64,000 nt of DNA from Agarivorans sp050870875 (GTDB lineage: Bacteria; Pseudomonadota; Gammaproteobacteria; Enterobacterales; Celerinatantimonadaceae). The notes beneath the pieces were generated by a model. That model worked only from the letters and a program-made list of their open reading frames with translations, was not told where the DNA came from and made no database searches. Where the stretch lies: assembly GCF_050870875.2 (NCBI RefSeq), contig NZ_CP194041.2:4774001-4838000 (forward strand), written 5' to 3'. A program made the translations under genes and the position numbers. Below, in pieces: positions 35,807 to 45,149 of this stretch (position 1 is the first letter of the stretch; each line of letters begins with the position of its first letter).

Positions 35807-36247
35807 ATGATTGTAATTAAAACGATTACCAGTGAACAAACGCTCGCCATTCGCCAGCAAGTATTATGGCCTCAACATGATATCAACTTCTGTCGTGTCG
35901 CCGAAGATCAACAAGGGCTGCACTTTGGTGGTTGGCTTGAACAAAAATTAGTCATTGTAGCCTCGCTATTTGTTAGTCAACGAGAAGTTCGCTTACGTAA
36001 ATTTGCTTGCTTAGAGCAATATCAAAACCGCGGATTTGGAAGCACCATGCTCCGTTACCTAATCGAACAACAACAAAACCAAGCGCAATCCGATACGTTT
36101 TGGTTTGACGCCCGCTATACAGCCATCACCTTTTATCAAAATTTAGGCTTTCACGTCGACAGCGAAGTATTCTACAAGCACCAAATTGCCTACGTTAAAA
36201 TGTCCCGCGACCTTGTTGCAGCAAGAACTGAAGAGGCAAACACATAA
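35807..36247 (+). CDS. GNAT family N-acetyltransferase
   Basis: 146-residue acetyl-CoA-dependent transferase. The core strand and acetyl-CoA loop region is LRKFACLEQYQNRGFGSTMLRYLIEQQ, where the QNRGFG segment is the pyrophosphate-binding loop, followed by FYQNLGF, the usual C-terminal turn. It resembles the small ElaA/YjcF-like stand-alone enzymes. Substrate unknown. No good ribosome site lies close to the ATG; a G-rich one is 24 bases upstream across a palindrome that could fold. Confidence 0.82.
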   Translation: MIVIKTITSEQTLAIRQQVLWPQHDINFCRVAEDQQGLHFGGWLEQKLVIVASLFVSQREVRLRKFACLEQYQNRGFGSTMLRYLIEQQQNQAQSDTFWFDARYTAITFYQNLGFHVDSEVFYKHQIAYVKMSRDLVAARTEEANT

Positions 36248-36262
36248 AAAAGACGAAAAAAA

Positions 36263-36283
36263 GGAGAAGCTAATAGCCTCTCC
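36263..36283 (+). terminator. Possible terminator after the acetyltransferase
   Basis: Imperfect stem GGAGA-A-GCT / AGC-C-TCTCC with one mismatch, 15 bases after the stop and followed by CATTTT. The rest of the 385-base gap to rsmJ (36248-36632) is AT-rich and shows no gene or further clear motif. Confidence 0.4.
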
Positions 36284-36632
36284 CATTTTCTGTCGGTCAA
36301 CAAAGGTCAGATCTTATTTCTTTATCGCGCCAATCCTTAGCGCGATGTATTTAGAGTAATGATAGCGTTTTCTTGATGCAAGTTTTTTCCCCTAAAATCA
36401 TAAGAAACTAGATCAAGCTCACTTAAAGTTGCCATTAAAGTGACCTAGATCAATGAAGCTAATTTAATATCTATTAACCGTACAAACCTTGCACTCAAGA
36501 GCACTGAGCTCATCGTCAACTGGAAACATCCCTTCCCAAAAAACAAGCAAAATGACATTTAAAAATGCATAAATGTCATAAATAAGCAGCATGTAAGCCA
36601 TCGCTACAGCCAAGCTAAATGGACCTCTGCCC

Positions 36633-37391
36633 TTAGGCCAAAGCGTAAATATCGAAACGGTGAGTCTTGGTTGTTAGCTGATGATGGCTAGCCTTTCCCG
36701 CTAAAGGCTCCGCATAGCTCGGACGTTTCACTACCACTCGCTTGCTGGCAACCGCCAATGCTTGATCTAACAACAAATCGGCATCGAGATCGGCCCCAAC
36801 GAGTTGCTGAAATACTCGCATTTCTTTCTTAACTTGCGCCGATTTTTTACGATGGGGATACATCGGATCAAGATAAACCACCTCGGCTTCTAGGCCAAGT
36901 TGTTGCAACTCATCAATACTACTCGCGTGTACCAACTGCATCCGCTCTGCGACCCAGGCGCCGATTTCAGGATCAGCTTTTGCTCTGCGTAAGCCATCTG
37001 CCAGCAAAGCGGCAACCCAAGGAGAGCGCTCAACCATGGTGACTCGGCATCCTAAGTTAGCCAAAACAAAAGCATCCCGACCTAAGCCCGCTGTCGCATC
37101 AATCACCGTAGGCCGCAGCCCCTTCTTCACGCCCACAGCTTTACTCACGGCTTCGGCGCCGCCATAGTGACGACGATGGGCCGCTCGCCCTGCCAAAAAA
37201 TCGACCGAAATGTCTCCTAATTTGGCTTCATCACACCAGCGTAAATACAAGGTCTGTTGATCCAAGATCAAACAAAACCCCTGCTCTGGTCGTTGCGAAC
37301 AAACTTGTAAGTTAAAACCGTCAATTAAACGCTGAGCATATCCACCATCAGCAGATGCTTCACAAAAAATACGAGGCTGAATTTGACTCAC
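36633..37391 (-). CDS. rsmJ: 16S rRNA (guanine(1516)-N(2))-methyltransferase
   Basis: SAM-dependent methyltransferase for G1516 of 16S rRNA (formerly YhiQ). The SAM motif VIDATAGLGRDAFVLA spans 97-112, the acidic motif is VTMVERSP, and the target-base motif VVYLDPMYPHRKKSA follows. Length 252 matches E. coli RsmJ (250). It is followed, on the same strand and 54 bases upstream, by the GGDEF-EAL gene. Confidence 0.94.
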   Translation of the reverse strand: MSQIQPRIFCEASADGGYAQRLIDGFNLQVCSQRPEQGFCLILDQQTLYLRWCDEAKLGDISVDFLAGRAAHRRHYGGAEAVSKAVGVKKGLRPTVIDATAGLGRDAFVLANLGCRVTMVERSPWVAALLADGLRRAKADPEIGAWVAERMQLVHASSIDELQQLGLEAEVVYLDPMYPHRKKSAQVKKEMRVFQQLVGADLDADLLLDQALAVASKRVVVKRPSYAEPLAGKASHHQLTTKTHRFDIYALA

Positions 37392-37445
37392 CTAACACTC
37401 TCCCAAACTCGGCAATAGACCTAGTTTAACAGCCTTATGGTCATT

Positions 37446-40400
37446 TTAGTTAAGCACGAACATCTCGATGGGCACCGGCCGACCAAAATGATAGCCTTGG
37501 GCATAGTCCACGCCAATCTCGAGTAAGATTTGATTGATTGCTTCATTTTCAACAAATTCAGCAATCGTTTTTTTACCCATCTCATGCGCAACTTGATTAA
37601 TACTCTTAACAATCGCTGCATCCATACTATCGTTTTCTAGATCGCGAATGAAAATACCATCAATTTTTAGATAATCGATCGGCAGATTTTTTAAATAACC
37701 GAAGGAAGAGAGACCGGAGCCAAAATCATCCAGGGCAATTTTGCAACCTAACTGACGAACTTTATTGAAGAATTCTGTCGCAACATTAAAATTAGAAATA
37801 GCGACCGTTTCAGTGGTTTCAAAACACAGTTTATTCATTGGTAAAGCACACTCTTCCAACGTTGCTAGTAACCACTCAACAAACTCGCGATTCCCTAAAG
37901 ACTGACCCGAGAGGTTCATCGAACACATCGTTAAACGAGTGAGATGACCAGGATTAACCGCCAACCATTGCAAACTTTTCGCAATCACCAAACGGTCTAT
38001 TTGTTCTGCTAGATTATAATTCTCAGCCGCGGGTAAAAACGCACTCGGAGGCACAACTCGGCCATCTTCATCAATCATGCGAATTAAGACTTCATAATGT
38101 AGATAGTCTTCATCAACAGCTGAGACCGGAACAATCGGCTGGGCATAAAGTAAAAAACGCTCCTCTCGCAAGGCTTTTTGAATACGCGTGACCCATTCCA
38201 TCTGCCCTTGACGCTCCAACAACATCTGGTCACCCATTTGATATAAGTAAGCTCGGTTGCGCCCTAAAGACTTAGCGGTAAAACAGGCTTTATCTGCTTG
38301 AGTTAAGATCTGTTGTGCAGAAGCTTGGTAGTGCCCAAATAAAGTCAAACCGATGCTACAGCCAAAACTAAACATACGCTCATCACACACATAGTGAGTA
38401 TCATTCAGGCTCTTAATCAACAAGTTAGCAAAATCGAGACAGCTCTGCTGATCGGTCTGTTCAAGCAAAATAGCAAACTCATCACTGCCCAAGCGAGCCA
38501 CAATTGCTGACCCTGTCAGCAATTGTTCCAGTACGCCAGCAACCTGTTTTAATGCCTGATCGCCAGAATTATGGCCGAAGGTATCGTTAATCACTTTAAA
38601 CTGGGCTAAATCTATCACCAATAGTGCATGTTGACACGAATCAGATTGCTGCAACAACGTACTTAACCTGCGTTCAAAAAACGTACGGTTATAAACATCC
38701 GTGAGTGAATCATAGTTGGTGTAATAATCAAGTTTCTGAGTCAGATCACGAGTGGTGGTAATATCCTCACAACAGACAATAAAGCTATCTTCATTGGCTA
38801 TTTTGAGGATGGATTCCTTAAACCACAAACCTTGCTCATTTCGAGTTCGATAGCGGACTTCTCGTACCTGAATATGGTCCGAAATCCCATCTAAATAGCG
38901 AAGCAATGAGGTTTGTAAATCGGCGTCACCATACAAACTACGTAATTGAGACAACTCTAATTGCTTGCGAGAAAAGCCTAAGTGATCGGCAAGCATTCTG
39001 TTACAAAAAACAATCACCCCCAAACGATTCAACAGCATTAACATCGCAGGGTTATGCTCAAACATCGCTCGATAATGACGCTCACTAGAAGTGAGCTGCT
39101 GATATTGCAACTCCATTAAATGAAGGCTTCTCAGCTCTAAGACCATTTGTTCGACCTGCTGCGCCGCTTTAAACTGAGGACTAATCACAAAATCGTATAA
39201 TAGGTTTTCACTGGCGAGTAATAGAGTTGCATTAAAATGAACGACATTGCCTTGTAAACACTGAGCAAAGCCTTCTCGCAAACGTTGCGCTAGGGCCTGC
39301 TGATGCTGCCAAAACTGGCTGGAGAGCAAGGGATTCCCCACTAAATACTTCGCTCTCTCACCTAATAAAGTCATCAATGCCGGATTCATCATGAGCACGA
39401 CACCGTGCTCATCCAGTAAAGCGCAAGCCTGCTCAGTATTAACAAATGCAGAGCAGAGTTGCTGCTGCTTTGCCTGCAAAGATTGCTTACTCTGGAGCCG
39501 GCGACGCATCACCCAAATCAGCAACAGCAACAGCAACAACACCACACTACTAAGAATAACGCTCGCTTGATAACGTGGTAACCAAGCCTGGAAAGCGGGT
39601 CGATTGATAAAAATTGCATCGCTTGCCAGATTCGATTTAGACATCTGCCAACGAGTTAATTGCGCATAATCAAAAAGATAGAGCTGCGGACTACGAGCCC
39701 GAATCGGGATCTCTTTTACATCACTTCCTTGTAAAGCTCGTCCAACCATCACACCAACCGCTTCACCGAGCTGATCTGGTAAAGTGACCATTCCACCAAC
39801 GACGCCATCACCAATCGCATAATCCCATAAACTAAAAATAGGCGCCCGAGAAGCCAATGATAAAGCCTGCAGATTCTGCTGACTAAGTTTGCTGTTTCCG
39901 GTAAGCGAGGACGGCAACATCCCAAGTAGCAGGGCATGTTTAGGGGTTAACTGCGAGGTTTTTGCTTTGAGTTCCTCATAATCCATATCTTGCCAAATGG
40001 TATAGGTAATACCAAATTGTTCGGCTAAGCGCTTAAAACGTTCCGCAATACGTTGGCTAATGGCACTTTTGTCGAGCACTAAGTGCAAAGATTCAAGTTC
40101 GGGGAGCAATTGCCTGATCAACAATAGATTTTCACGTACCGCTTGCTGTTCGTGGATCCCAGTCAACATCGCCTTACGAGGTCCGGTGTAGGCGACCAAA
40201 TCGGCACCCGCGGCAACCAATGGCGCTTGCAGCGTACCTTCGTTTTGTAAGGCTAAGGCCAACTTTAAAGCTTGCTCACCAACACTAACAACCAAATCAA
40301 ACTGATAATAAAGAATGACTTGCTTAAGCATATTGAGCTGCGCTGCGCTGTATGGAGATTGATTGGGATTCAGCTCCGCTTCTACACGCTGATTAAAAAA

Positions 40401-40619
40401 CCATATGGAACGTTCCGCTAATTGATCACGCAAACCTTGCTCAAAGCTTGCATCCCACTGCAAACCCGCCGGATAAGAATTCAGTAATAATACTCGTTCA
40501 GTCCGAGCCAAGGCAGCTTGTGAAATAAGCAGTAAACTCAACACAGCCGCATAGCAAAGTTGATTCGGCCTTGCTATCAACCCTATTCGTTTTAGTAACG
40601 TACTCACAAAAATAAACAA
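37446..40619 (-). CDS. Membrane c-di-GMP enzyme: ABC-substrate-binding-like sensor, PAS, GGDEF and EAL domains
   Basis: 1057 residues. Order: signal helix (about 20-39), periplasmic sensor of the ABC_sub_bind type (about 40-335), membrane helix 352-371, PAS-like region (about 390-480), PAS domain (about 512-625), GGDEF domain (634-795) with GSDEF at 711-715, and EAL domain (812-1050). The EAL motif reads EVL at 843-845, and other phosphodiesterase residues are present: MNLSGQS, ETTE, DDFGSG, YLKIDG and EFVENE. It probably hydrolyses cyclic di-GMP. Whether the GSDEF domain still makes it is unclear. It is divergent from the polysaccharide operon at 40741. Confidence 0.9.
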   Translation of the reverse strand: MFIFVSTLLKRIGLIARPNQLCYAAVLSLLLISQAALARTERVLLLNSYPAGLQWDASFEQGLRDQLAERSIWFFNQRVEAELNPNQSPYSAAQLNMLKQVILYYQFDLVVSVGEQALKLALALQNEGTLQAPLVAAGADLVAYTGPRKAMLTGIHEQQAVRENLLLIRQLLPELESLHLVLDKSAISQRIAERFKRLAEQFGITYTIWQDMDYEELKAKTSQLTPKHALLLGMLPSSLTGNSKLSQQNLQALSLASRAPIFSLWDYAIGDGVVGGMVTLPDQLGEAVGVMVGRALQGSDVKEIPIRARSPQLYLFDYAQLTRWQMSKSNLASDAIFINRPAFQAWLPRYQASVILSSVVLLLLLLLIWVMRRRLQSKQSLQAKQQQLCSAFVNTEQACALLDEHGVVLMMNPALMTLLGERAKYLVGNPLLSSQFWQHQQALAQRLREGFAQCLQGNVVHFNATLLLASENLLYDFVISPQFKAAQQVEQMVLELRSLHLMELQYQQLTSSERHYRAMFEHNPAMLMLLNRLGVIVFCNRMLADHLGFSRKQLELSQLRSLYGDADLQTSLLRYLDGISDHIQVREVRYRTRNEQGLWFKESILKIANEDSFIVCCEDITTTRDLTQKLDYYTNYDSLTDVYNRTFFERRLSTLLQQSDSCQHALLVIDLAQFKVINDTFGHNSGDQALKQVAGVLEQLLTGSAIVARLGSDEFAILLEQTDQQSCLDFANLLIKSLNDTHYVCDERMFSFGCSIGLTLFGHYQASAQQILTQADKACFTAKSLGRNRAYLYQMGDQMLLERQGQMEWVTRIQKALREERFLLYAQPIVPVSAVDEDYLHYEVLIRMIDEDGRVVPPSAFLPAAENYNLAEQIDRLVIAKSLQWLAVNPGHLTRLTMCSMNLSGQSLGNREFVEWLLATLEECALPMNKLCFETTETVAISNFNVATEFFNKVRQLGCKIALDDFGSGLSSFGYLKNLPIDYLKIDGIFIRDLENDSMDAAIVKSINQVAHEMGKKTIAEFVENEAINQILLEIGVDYAQGYHFGRPVPIEMFVLN

Positions 40620-40644
40620 CCGTCCTTCTCTGTTTTGGTTGACT

Positions 40645-40686
40645 CACTAGGCGTAGAAAGAGCCTTTGATACTGCCACTAGGCGTA
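40645..40686 (+). promoter_or_regulatory. Pair of 11-bp direct repeats upstream of the glycan operon
   Basis: CACTAGGCGTA occurs at 40645-40655 and again at 40676-40686, 31 bases apart (about three helical turns), in the 121-base gap between the divergent c-di-GMP gene and the glycan operon. Identical, phased repeats here suggest binding by an activator or repressor. No known regulator is implied. Confidence 0.55.
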
Positions 40687-40740
40687 AGCAAATCAGTTCT
40701 GTAGAATATGCGTCAATTCACCATAAGGTTTCACGCATTT

Positions 40741-42543
40741 ATGAATATTTTGATGGCTCTTTCACAGCTCGAAGTGACTGGAGCCGAAGTCTACGCAACT
40801 CAAGTTGGTAATACTCTAGCGCAACGAGGGCATCAAGTATTCTATGTTTCTGACACCTTAAATTCTCCCCATCAAGGGCAGTATTTCAAGTTACGTTTCA
40901 ATAAACGCAGTCTACCTAGAAGAGTATGGCATGTATTTTATCTTATCTATTTAATTTTTAGATATAAAATACAGTTAGTTCACGCACATAGTCGCGCTTC
41001 GGGTTGGTCTGCTTATGTTGCCTGCCGACTCACCAATACGCCAATGATCACCACCGTTCATGGACGACAGCCGGTACATCGCTCACGCAAAAAGTTCCAT
41101 GCCTTGGGATATCATGCTGTCGCGGTGTGTGAAAATATCGCCCGACAAATCGTCCGTGATTTGGGTGTCGCCGAGTCACAGGTCAGCGTGCTGCGCAATG
41201 GCGTCGATAGTCAAGTATTCAAACCCTTAGCAGCGAATCACCGGGCCAAACCGGTAATTCAGATTATTGGTCGTTTAACCGGCCCCAAGGGCCAATTGGT
41301 CTATCAACTACTGGAACAATGCATTGATTTAGCGGCAAACCAAGTTCAAGTGATCAGCGGTAGTCAAATCGATCCAATCTTCGATAAATTTAAAACTAAA
41401 GTAAAATTTTGCGGCTATAGCGCCAATATTCGCCAAACCATCAGCCAAGCAGACTTAGTCATCGGGGCAGGACGGGTGGCCATGGAAGCCTTAATGTGCC
41501 AAAAACCGGTTTTTGCGGTCGGCGAAGCAAATGCCATCGGTTTAATCTCGGTAGACAATCTAGCATCGGCCATGGCCAGCAATTTTGGTGATGTTGCCGA
41601 CGGAGGGAAAACCGAACTCGATATCGACTACCCTCAATTAGCCAAGCAACTACGAAGTGCGCTCAAACAGCCCAAAGTTGATGAAGAAGTTTACCAAATA
41701 ATCACCGAACAATATTCCTTAGAGAAAATGACTCAACGACTGCTTGAGTTGTATCAAAGTGCTTATGTATACACCAAGAAACGAGAAATCCCGATCATCA
41801 TGTATCACCGGGTGATTCACAACGATCCAAGCCAACACGGGGTGTATGGCACTTATGTGACTTTGGAGCGTTTGGAGCAACACTTTCAAACGATTCAGCG
41901 CATGGGTTTAAGCCCGATCACTTTCCAGCAATTAGATGAGATCGGTTTAGACCATCGTTTCGACCACGGCAAACGCTACATCATTCTTACCTTCGACGAT
42001 GGTTTTAAAGACAACTACGATTTATTACTACCACTACTCAAAAAGTATCAATTTAAGGCAATGATCTACGCTGTCACCGGCACCGATCATAATCGCTGGG
42101 ATGTAGAACATCCCAGTAAGCCCGACCAACGCTTTGAACTGATGAGTCCACAACAACTGCGCGACATCGACCGCAGCGGTTATGTTGAGATCGGCGGACA
42201 TACCGTGAACCATCCCAAATTGGCCAGTCTCAGTCATGCCGAACAACAGCATGAGATCGCGTACAACAAGGCACAACTCGAAAGCTTACTTGAGCGCCCC
42301 CTTTATAGCTTTGCCTACCCCTATGGCGACCATAACGAGCAAACAAAACGACTGGCGAAACAAGCGGGCTATACCTACACTGTCGCCACCGACTCTGGAC
42401 CGGTAGCCCTACATGAAGATTTACAACAGATTCGACGAATCGTGATGTTCCCCAGTACCACCAAGTTCGGTTTGTGGCGTAAAATTAAAGGCAACTACAC
42501 CATCAAAAAAGCGGCTAAACCTCAAACTAAGAACTTGAGTTAA
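40741..42543 (+). CDS. Bifunctional GT4 glycosyltransferase - polysaccharide deacetylase
   Basis: 600 residues from the ATG at 40741 (MNILMALSQLEVTGAEVYAT), a typical GT4 nucleotide-sugar enzyme start. GT4 domain about 1-340, including VHAHSRASGW and VLRNGVD. A carbohydrate esterase 4 (NodB) domain covers about 355-580, with TFDDG at 417-421, the HxxxH metal pair His487/His491 in GGHTVNHP, and FAYPYGD. Such a fusion likely adds an N-acetyl sugar and removes its acetyl group. It opens the operon with two GT2 genes behind it. The weak RBS AAGG is 13 bases upstream. Confidence 0.88.
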   Translation: MNILMALSQLEVTGAEVYATQVGNTLAQRGHQVFYVSDTLNSPHQGQYFKLRFNKRSLPRRVWHVFYLIYLIFRYKIQLVHAHSRASGWSAYVACRLTNTPMITTVHGRQPVHRSRKKFHALGYHAVAVCENIARQIVRDLGVAESQVSVLRNGVDSQVFKPLAANHRAKPVIQIIGRLTGPKGQLVYQLLEQCIDLAANQVQVISGSQIDPIFDKFKTKVKFCGYSANIRQTISQADLVIGAGRVAMEALMCQKPVFAVGEANAIGLISVDNLASAMASNFGDVADGGKTELDIDYPQLAKQLRSALKQPKVDEEVYQIITEQYSLEKMTQRLLELYQSAYVYTKKREIPIIMYHRVIHNDPSQHGVYGTYVTLERLEQHFQTIQRMGLSPITFQQLDEIGLDHRFDHGKRYIILTFDDGFKDNYDLLLPLLKKYQFKAMIYAVTGTDHNRWDVEHPSKPDQRFELMSPQQLRDIDRSGYVEIGGHTVNHPKLASLSHAEQQHEIAYNKAQLESLLERPLYSFAYPYGDHNEQTKRLAKQAGYTYTVATDSGPVALHEDLQQIRRIVMFPSTTKFGLWRKIKGNYTIKKAAKPQTKNLS

Positions 42544-42575
42544 GCAATCAATTGAAAATCTAAGGTCACTCAACA

Positions 42576-43490
42576 ATGAATATTTCGATTGTGATGATTA
42601 ACTACAATTCGACCCGACATACACTCGAGTGTTTGCAGTCTATTGCAGACTCTCAACCCAAGGTAAGTTTTGAAGTTATTGTGGTAGACAATGCTTCTCA
42701 AGCTGAGCAACTTGAAAACTTACAACAAGAAATTGGTGCTTATCCGTGGGCAAAGCTCATCATCAATCCCCTTAATCTTGGTTTTTCCGGGGGCAACATG
42801 TCTGGTTACCCTCACGCCACTGGTGACTACTTATTTTTTCTCAATAATGATACTCAGGTCAGTCCGCACTGCTTAGATGTATTACACCATTTCATGGAAA
42901 GCCACCCAGAAGTAGCCCTTTGCAGTCCGACCATCTTCAGCGAAACCAATCAGCATACAGCCTCTTTTGAGTTCATCCCTAGCGTCGCCAATAAACTATT
43001 CGGAGCATCGCTATTAAGACTACTGCAGCCGAGCAACTATCCTCAGCGCAAACAGCAGCATCAACAACCGATTAAAGTGCCGGTGATCAGCGGTGCCACC
43101 ATGTTTTTCAGACGCCAGGACTTTGAGCAACTGGGTGGCTACGACACCAAATATTTCTTGTATTGCGAAGAAGAAGATTTTGCCATCCGTCTACGTGATG
43201 CCAACAAAGCCATCTACTTACTGAATGAGGCAAAGGTGGTCCACTCCGGCGGCGGCAGCACAGAACGGGATCTTGCGATTGAAAAAGAGTTCTATATCTC
43301 ATTTTATCGTCTACTCGATAAACACTATTCACGCTTATCAAAAATCATTATTAAGGCCTTATATATCATTAAGGAATGTAAGCGAGTACTAAAAAAACCA
43401 GAAAGAAAACCCTTGCTAGCTTTCTTACTTAAAGGGGCTCCGGAGTCAGAATCTCTTCGATACCAACAATCAAGTCAGGATATGCAATGA
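42576..43490 (+). CDS. GT2 family glycosyltransferase
   Basis: 304 residues. GT-A fold start (ISIVMINYNSTRHTLECLQSI), DXD-like site NNDTQVSP, the acceptor-side block ISGATMFFRRQDFEQLGGYD and the family acid motif FLYCEEEDFAIRLRD. It resembles rhamnosyl- or other deoxysugar transferases of polysaccharide loci. It overlaps the next gene by four bases (ATGA), so it is within the same operon. Donor unknown. Confidence 0.88.
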   Translation: MNISIVMINYNSTRHTLECLQSIADSQPKVSFEVIVVDNASQAEQLENLQQEIGAYPWAKLIINPLNLGFSGGNMSGYPHATGDYLFFLNNDTQVSPHCLDVLHHFMESHPEVALCSPTIFSETNQHTASFEFIPSVANKLFGASLLRLLQPSNYPQRKQQHQQPIKVPVISGATMFFRRQDFEQLGGYDTKYFLYCEEEDFAIRLRDANKAIYLLNEAKVVHSGGGSTERDLAIEKEFYISFYRLLDKHYSRLSKIIIKALYIIKECKRVLKKPERKPLLAFLLKGAPESESLRYQQSSQDMQ

Positions 43491-44347
43491 GTCACTCAAC
43501 CTTAAAAGCCAGTGTCATTATTTCGATTTATCAAGATGTTGAGGCTCTCCATGCAATTTTATACGCTTTAAGCCGTCAAATCGAGCAACGCTTTGAGGTC
43601 ATCATCGCTGAAGACTGTGAATGTAAAGCCGTAAGGGAATACCTCGCTCAGCACACATTTCCTTTCGCCATCAATCACCTCACCCAAGAAGATAAAGGTT
43701 TTCGTAAGACCAAAGCCGTAAACCGAGCGGTCGCCGCAGCAAAAACCGAGTATTTGATGTTTTTAGATGGCGATTGCCTGCCCCATAGCCAATACGTCGC
43801 CGAGCATTTGAATCAACGTGAAAACAATCGCGTCTGCACTGGGCGTCGCGTGCATCTTGGCCCCACAATGTCCAGGTGGTTTAGGAAGAACCCCTCATTA
43901 ATAAAGCTGATTGAAAATCGGCTGGTGTATACCCTGCTAGGACTTCCCTTAGTGTTTGATCACACCAAAAACTATGAGATTGGCTTTCGCTCAACTACGC
44001 TACACAAACGCCAAGCAAAAAAATACCTAACGATCGTAGGTTGCAACTGGTCAGTGTCAAGAGCCGATATGTTGAAAATAAACGGCTATAATGAAGATTT
44101 GCCGGGTGTGGGAGGAGAAGATGACGATCTGGGATGGCGTTTTAATGGCAAGGGCATTCACGAAAAAAGTGTTAAATTTGTAATTCCCGTTTATCACCTT
44201 CACCATGTTGAACGCCGCGCAGATGTCAGCACCAACTTACAGATCATCAAGCAAAATACCGCCCAAAAGCGCTACTACTGTAAAAATGGTGTCGATAAAT
44301 ATCTTTCTGAGACTCACGAAAACTTAAATCAAACGCATAAATCATGA
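43487..44347 (+). CDS. GT2 family glycosyltransferase with galactosyltransferase-type C-terminal region
   Basis: 286 residues. It starts ASVIISIYQDVEALHAILYALS, has the DXD motif in FLDGDCLPH, and a C-terminal NWSVSRADMLKINGYNED-LPGVGGEDDDLGWRF stretch typical of the Glyco_transf_7C addition in chondroitin-polymerase-like enzymes. Transfer of a hexose or aminohexose is likely, donor not known. Overlap of four bases with both neighbours. Confidence 0.88.
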   Translation: MSHSTLKASVIISIYQDVEALHAILYALSRQIEQRFEVIIAEDCECKAVREYLAQHTFPFAINHLTQEDKGFRKTKAVNRAVAAAKTEYLMFLDGDCLPHSQYVAEHLNQRENNRVCTGRRVHLGPTMSRWFRKNPSLIKLIENRLVYTLLGLPLVFDHTKNYEIGFRSTTLHKRQAKKYLTIVGCNWSVSRADMLKINGYNEDLPGVGGEDDDLGWRFNGKGIHEKSVKFVIPVYHLHHVERRADVSTNLQIIKQNTAQKRYYCKNGVDKYLSETHENLNQTHKS

Positions 44348-45147
44348 CGCATCAATTCACACCAGTGGAAATCGACCAAGTTAGCTATAGCCACCAATTT
44401 GCTATATGCACCCTTGTCACCGATCACGCAGAATACCAAGGTATGCTAAACTCCTTCGCTCGCGCTGGTTTTAGCCCACAAAACTCTCAATTCATTTTTG
44501 CTGACAATAGTACGCATAATAAATTGGATGCTTATCAGGCAGTCAAAAAATTTATTAATCATGCCGACGCCGAATACATCATTATTTGCCATCAGGACAT
44601 CTTGTTAGATTTTGACGATAAAGCAGTTTTAGAACAGCGCATAGCAGAACTTGATGCCATCGATCCTAACTGGGGGATATGTGGCAATGCGGGATATATC
44701 AACTTTAAAAATTATGCCATGAGAATTAGTGACCCGCATGAAGAAAACATAAATGTGGGGCCATTCCCCGCCAAGGTAAAAAGCTTAGATGAAAACTTTT
44801 TAGTATTAAGAAAACATGCTGCACTGTCTGTTTCTAGCGACCTATCTGGGTTTCACTTGTATGCCACCGATATGTGTATCTTAGCTGACATATTAGGCCA
44901 CAATAGCTACGTGATCGATTTTCATCTGCGCCATAACAGTGGCGGAAATATCGAGCAAAGCTTTGAACAGAGTAAGCGTGCATTACTCAATAAATATGCC
45001 AATGCATTAAGCAATAAGTATATAAGAAGTACCTGCACCAAAATGATAATAACCAGCAATCGTGCTTTAAATAGAATATTCAATAGAAATCTATTTTATA
45101 GCATTCGAAAAAGAATAGAGATAATAACCAATCTATTCAGGAATTAA
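44344..45147 (+). CDS. Putative glycosyltransferase
   Basis: 267 residues. It lacks the clear GT2 start but shows a GT-A-like pattern: ICTLVTDHAEYQGMLNSF, FADNSTHN, and the metal-site-like HQDILLDFD. A strand YIIICHQDILLD and a later HLYATDMCIL resemble small sugar transferases of the Glyco_tranf_2_5 group. The AT-rich composition differs from flanking genes. It is embedded in the operon by a four-base overlap, so a transfer function is inferred mainly from context. Confidence 0.65.
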   Translation: MTHQFTPVEIDQVSYSHQFAICTLVTDHAEYQGMLNSFARAGFSPQNSQFIFADNSTHNKLDAYQAVKKFINHADAEYIIICHQDILLDFDDKAVLEQRIAELDAIDPNWGICGNAGYINFKNYAMRISDPHEENINVGPFPAKVKSLDENFLVLRKHAALSVSSDLSGFHLYATDMCILADILGHNSYVIDFHLRHNSGGNIEQSFEQSKRALLNKYANALSNKYIRSTCTKMIITSNRALNRIFNRNLFYSIRKRIEIITNLFRN

Positions 45148-45149
45148 GC

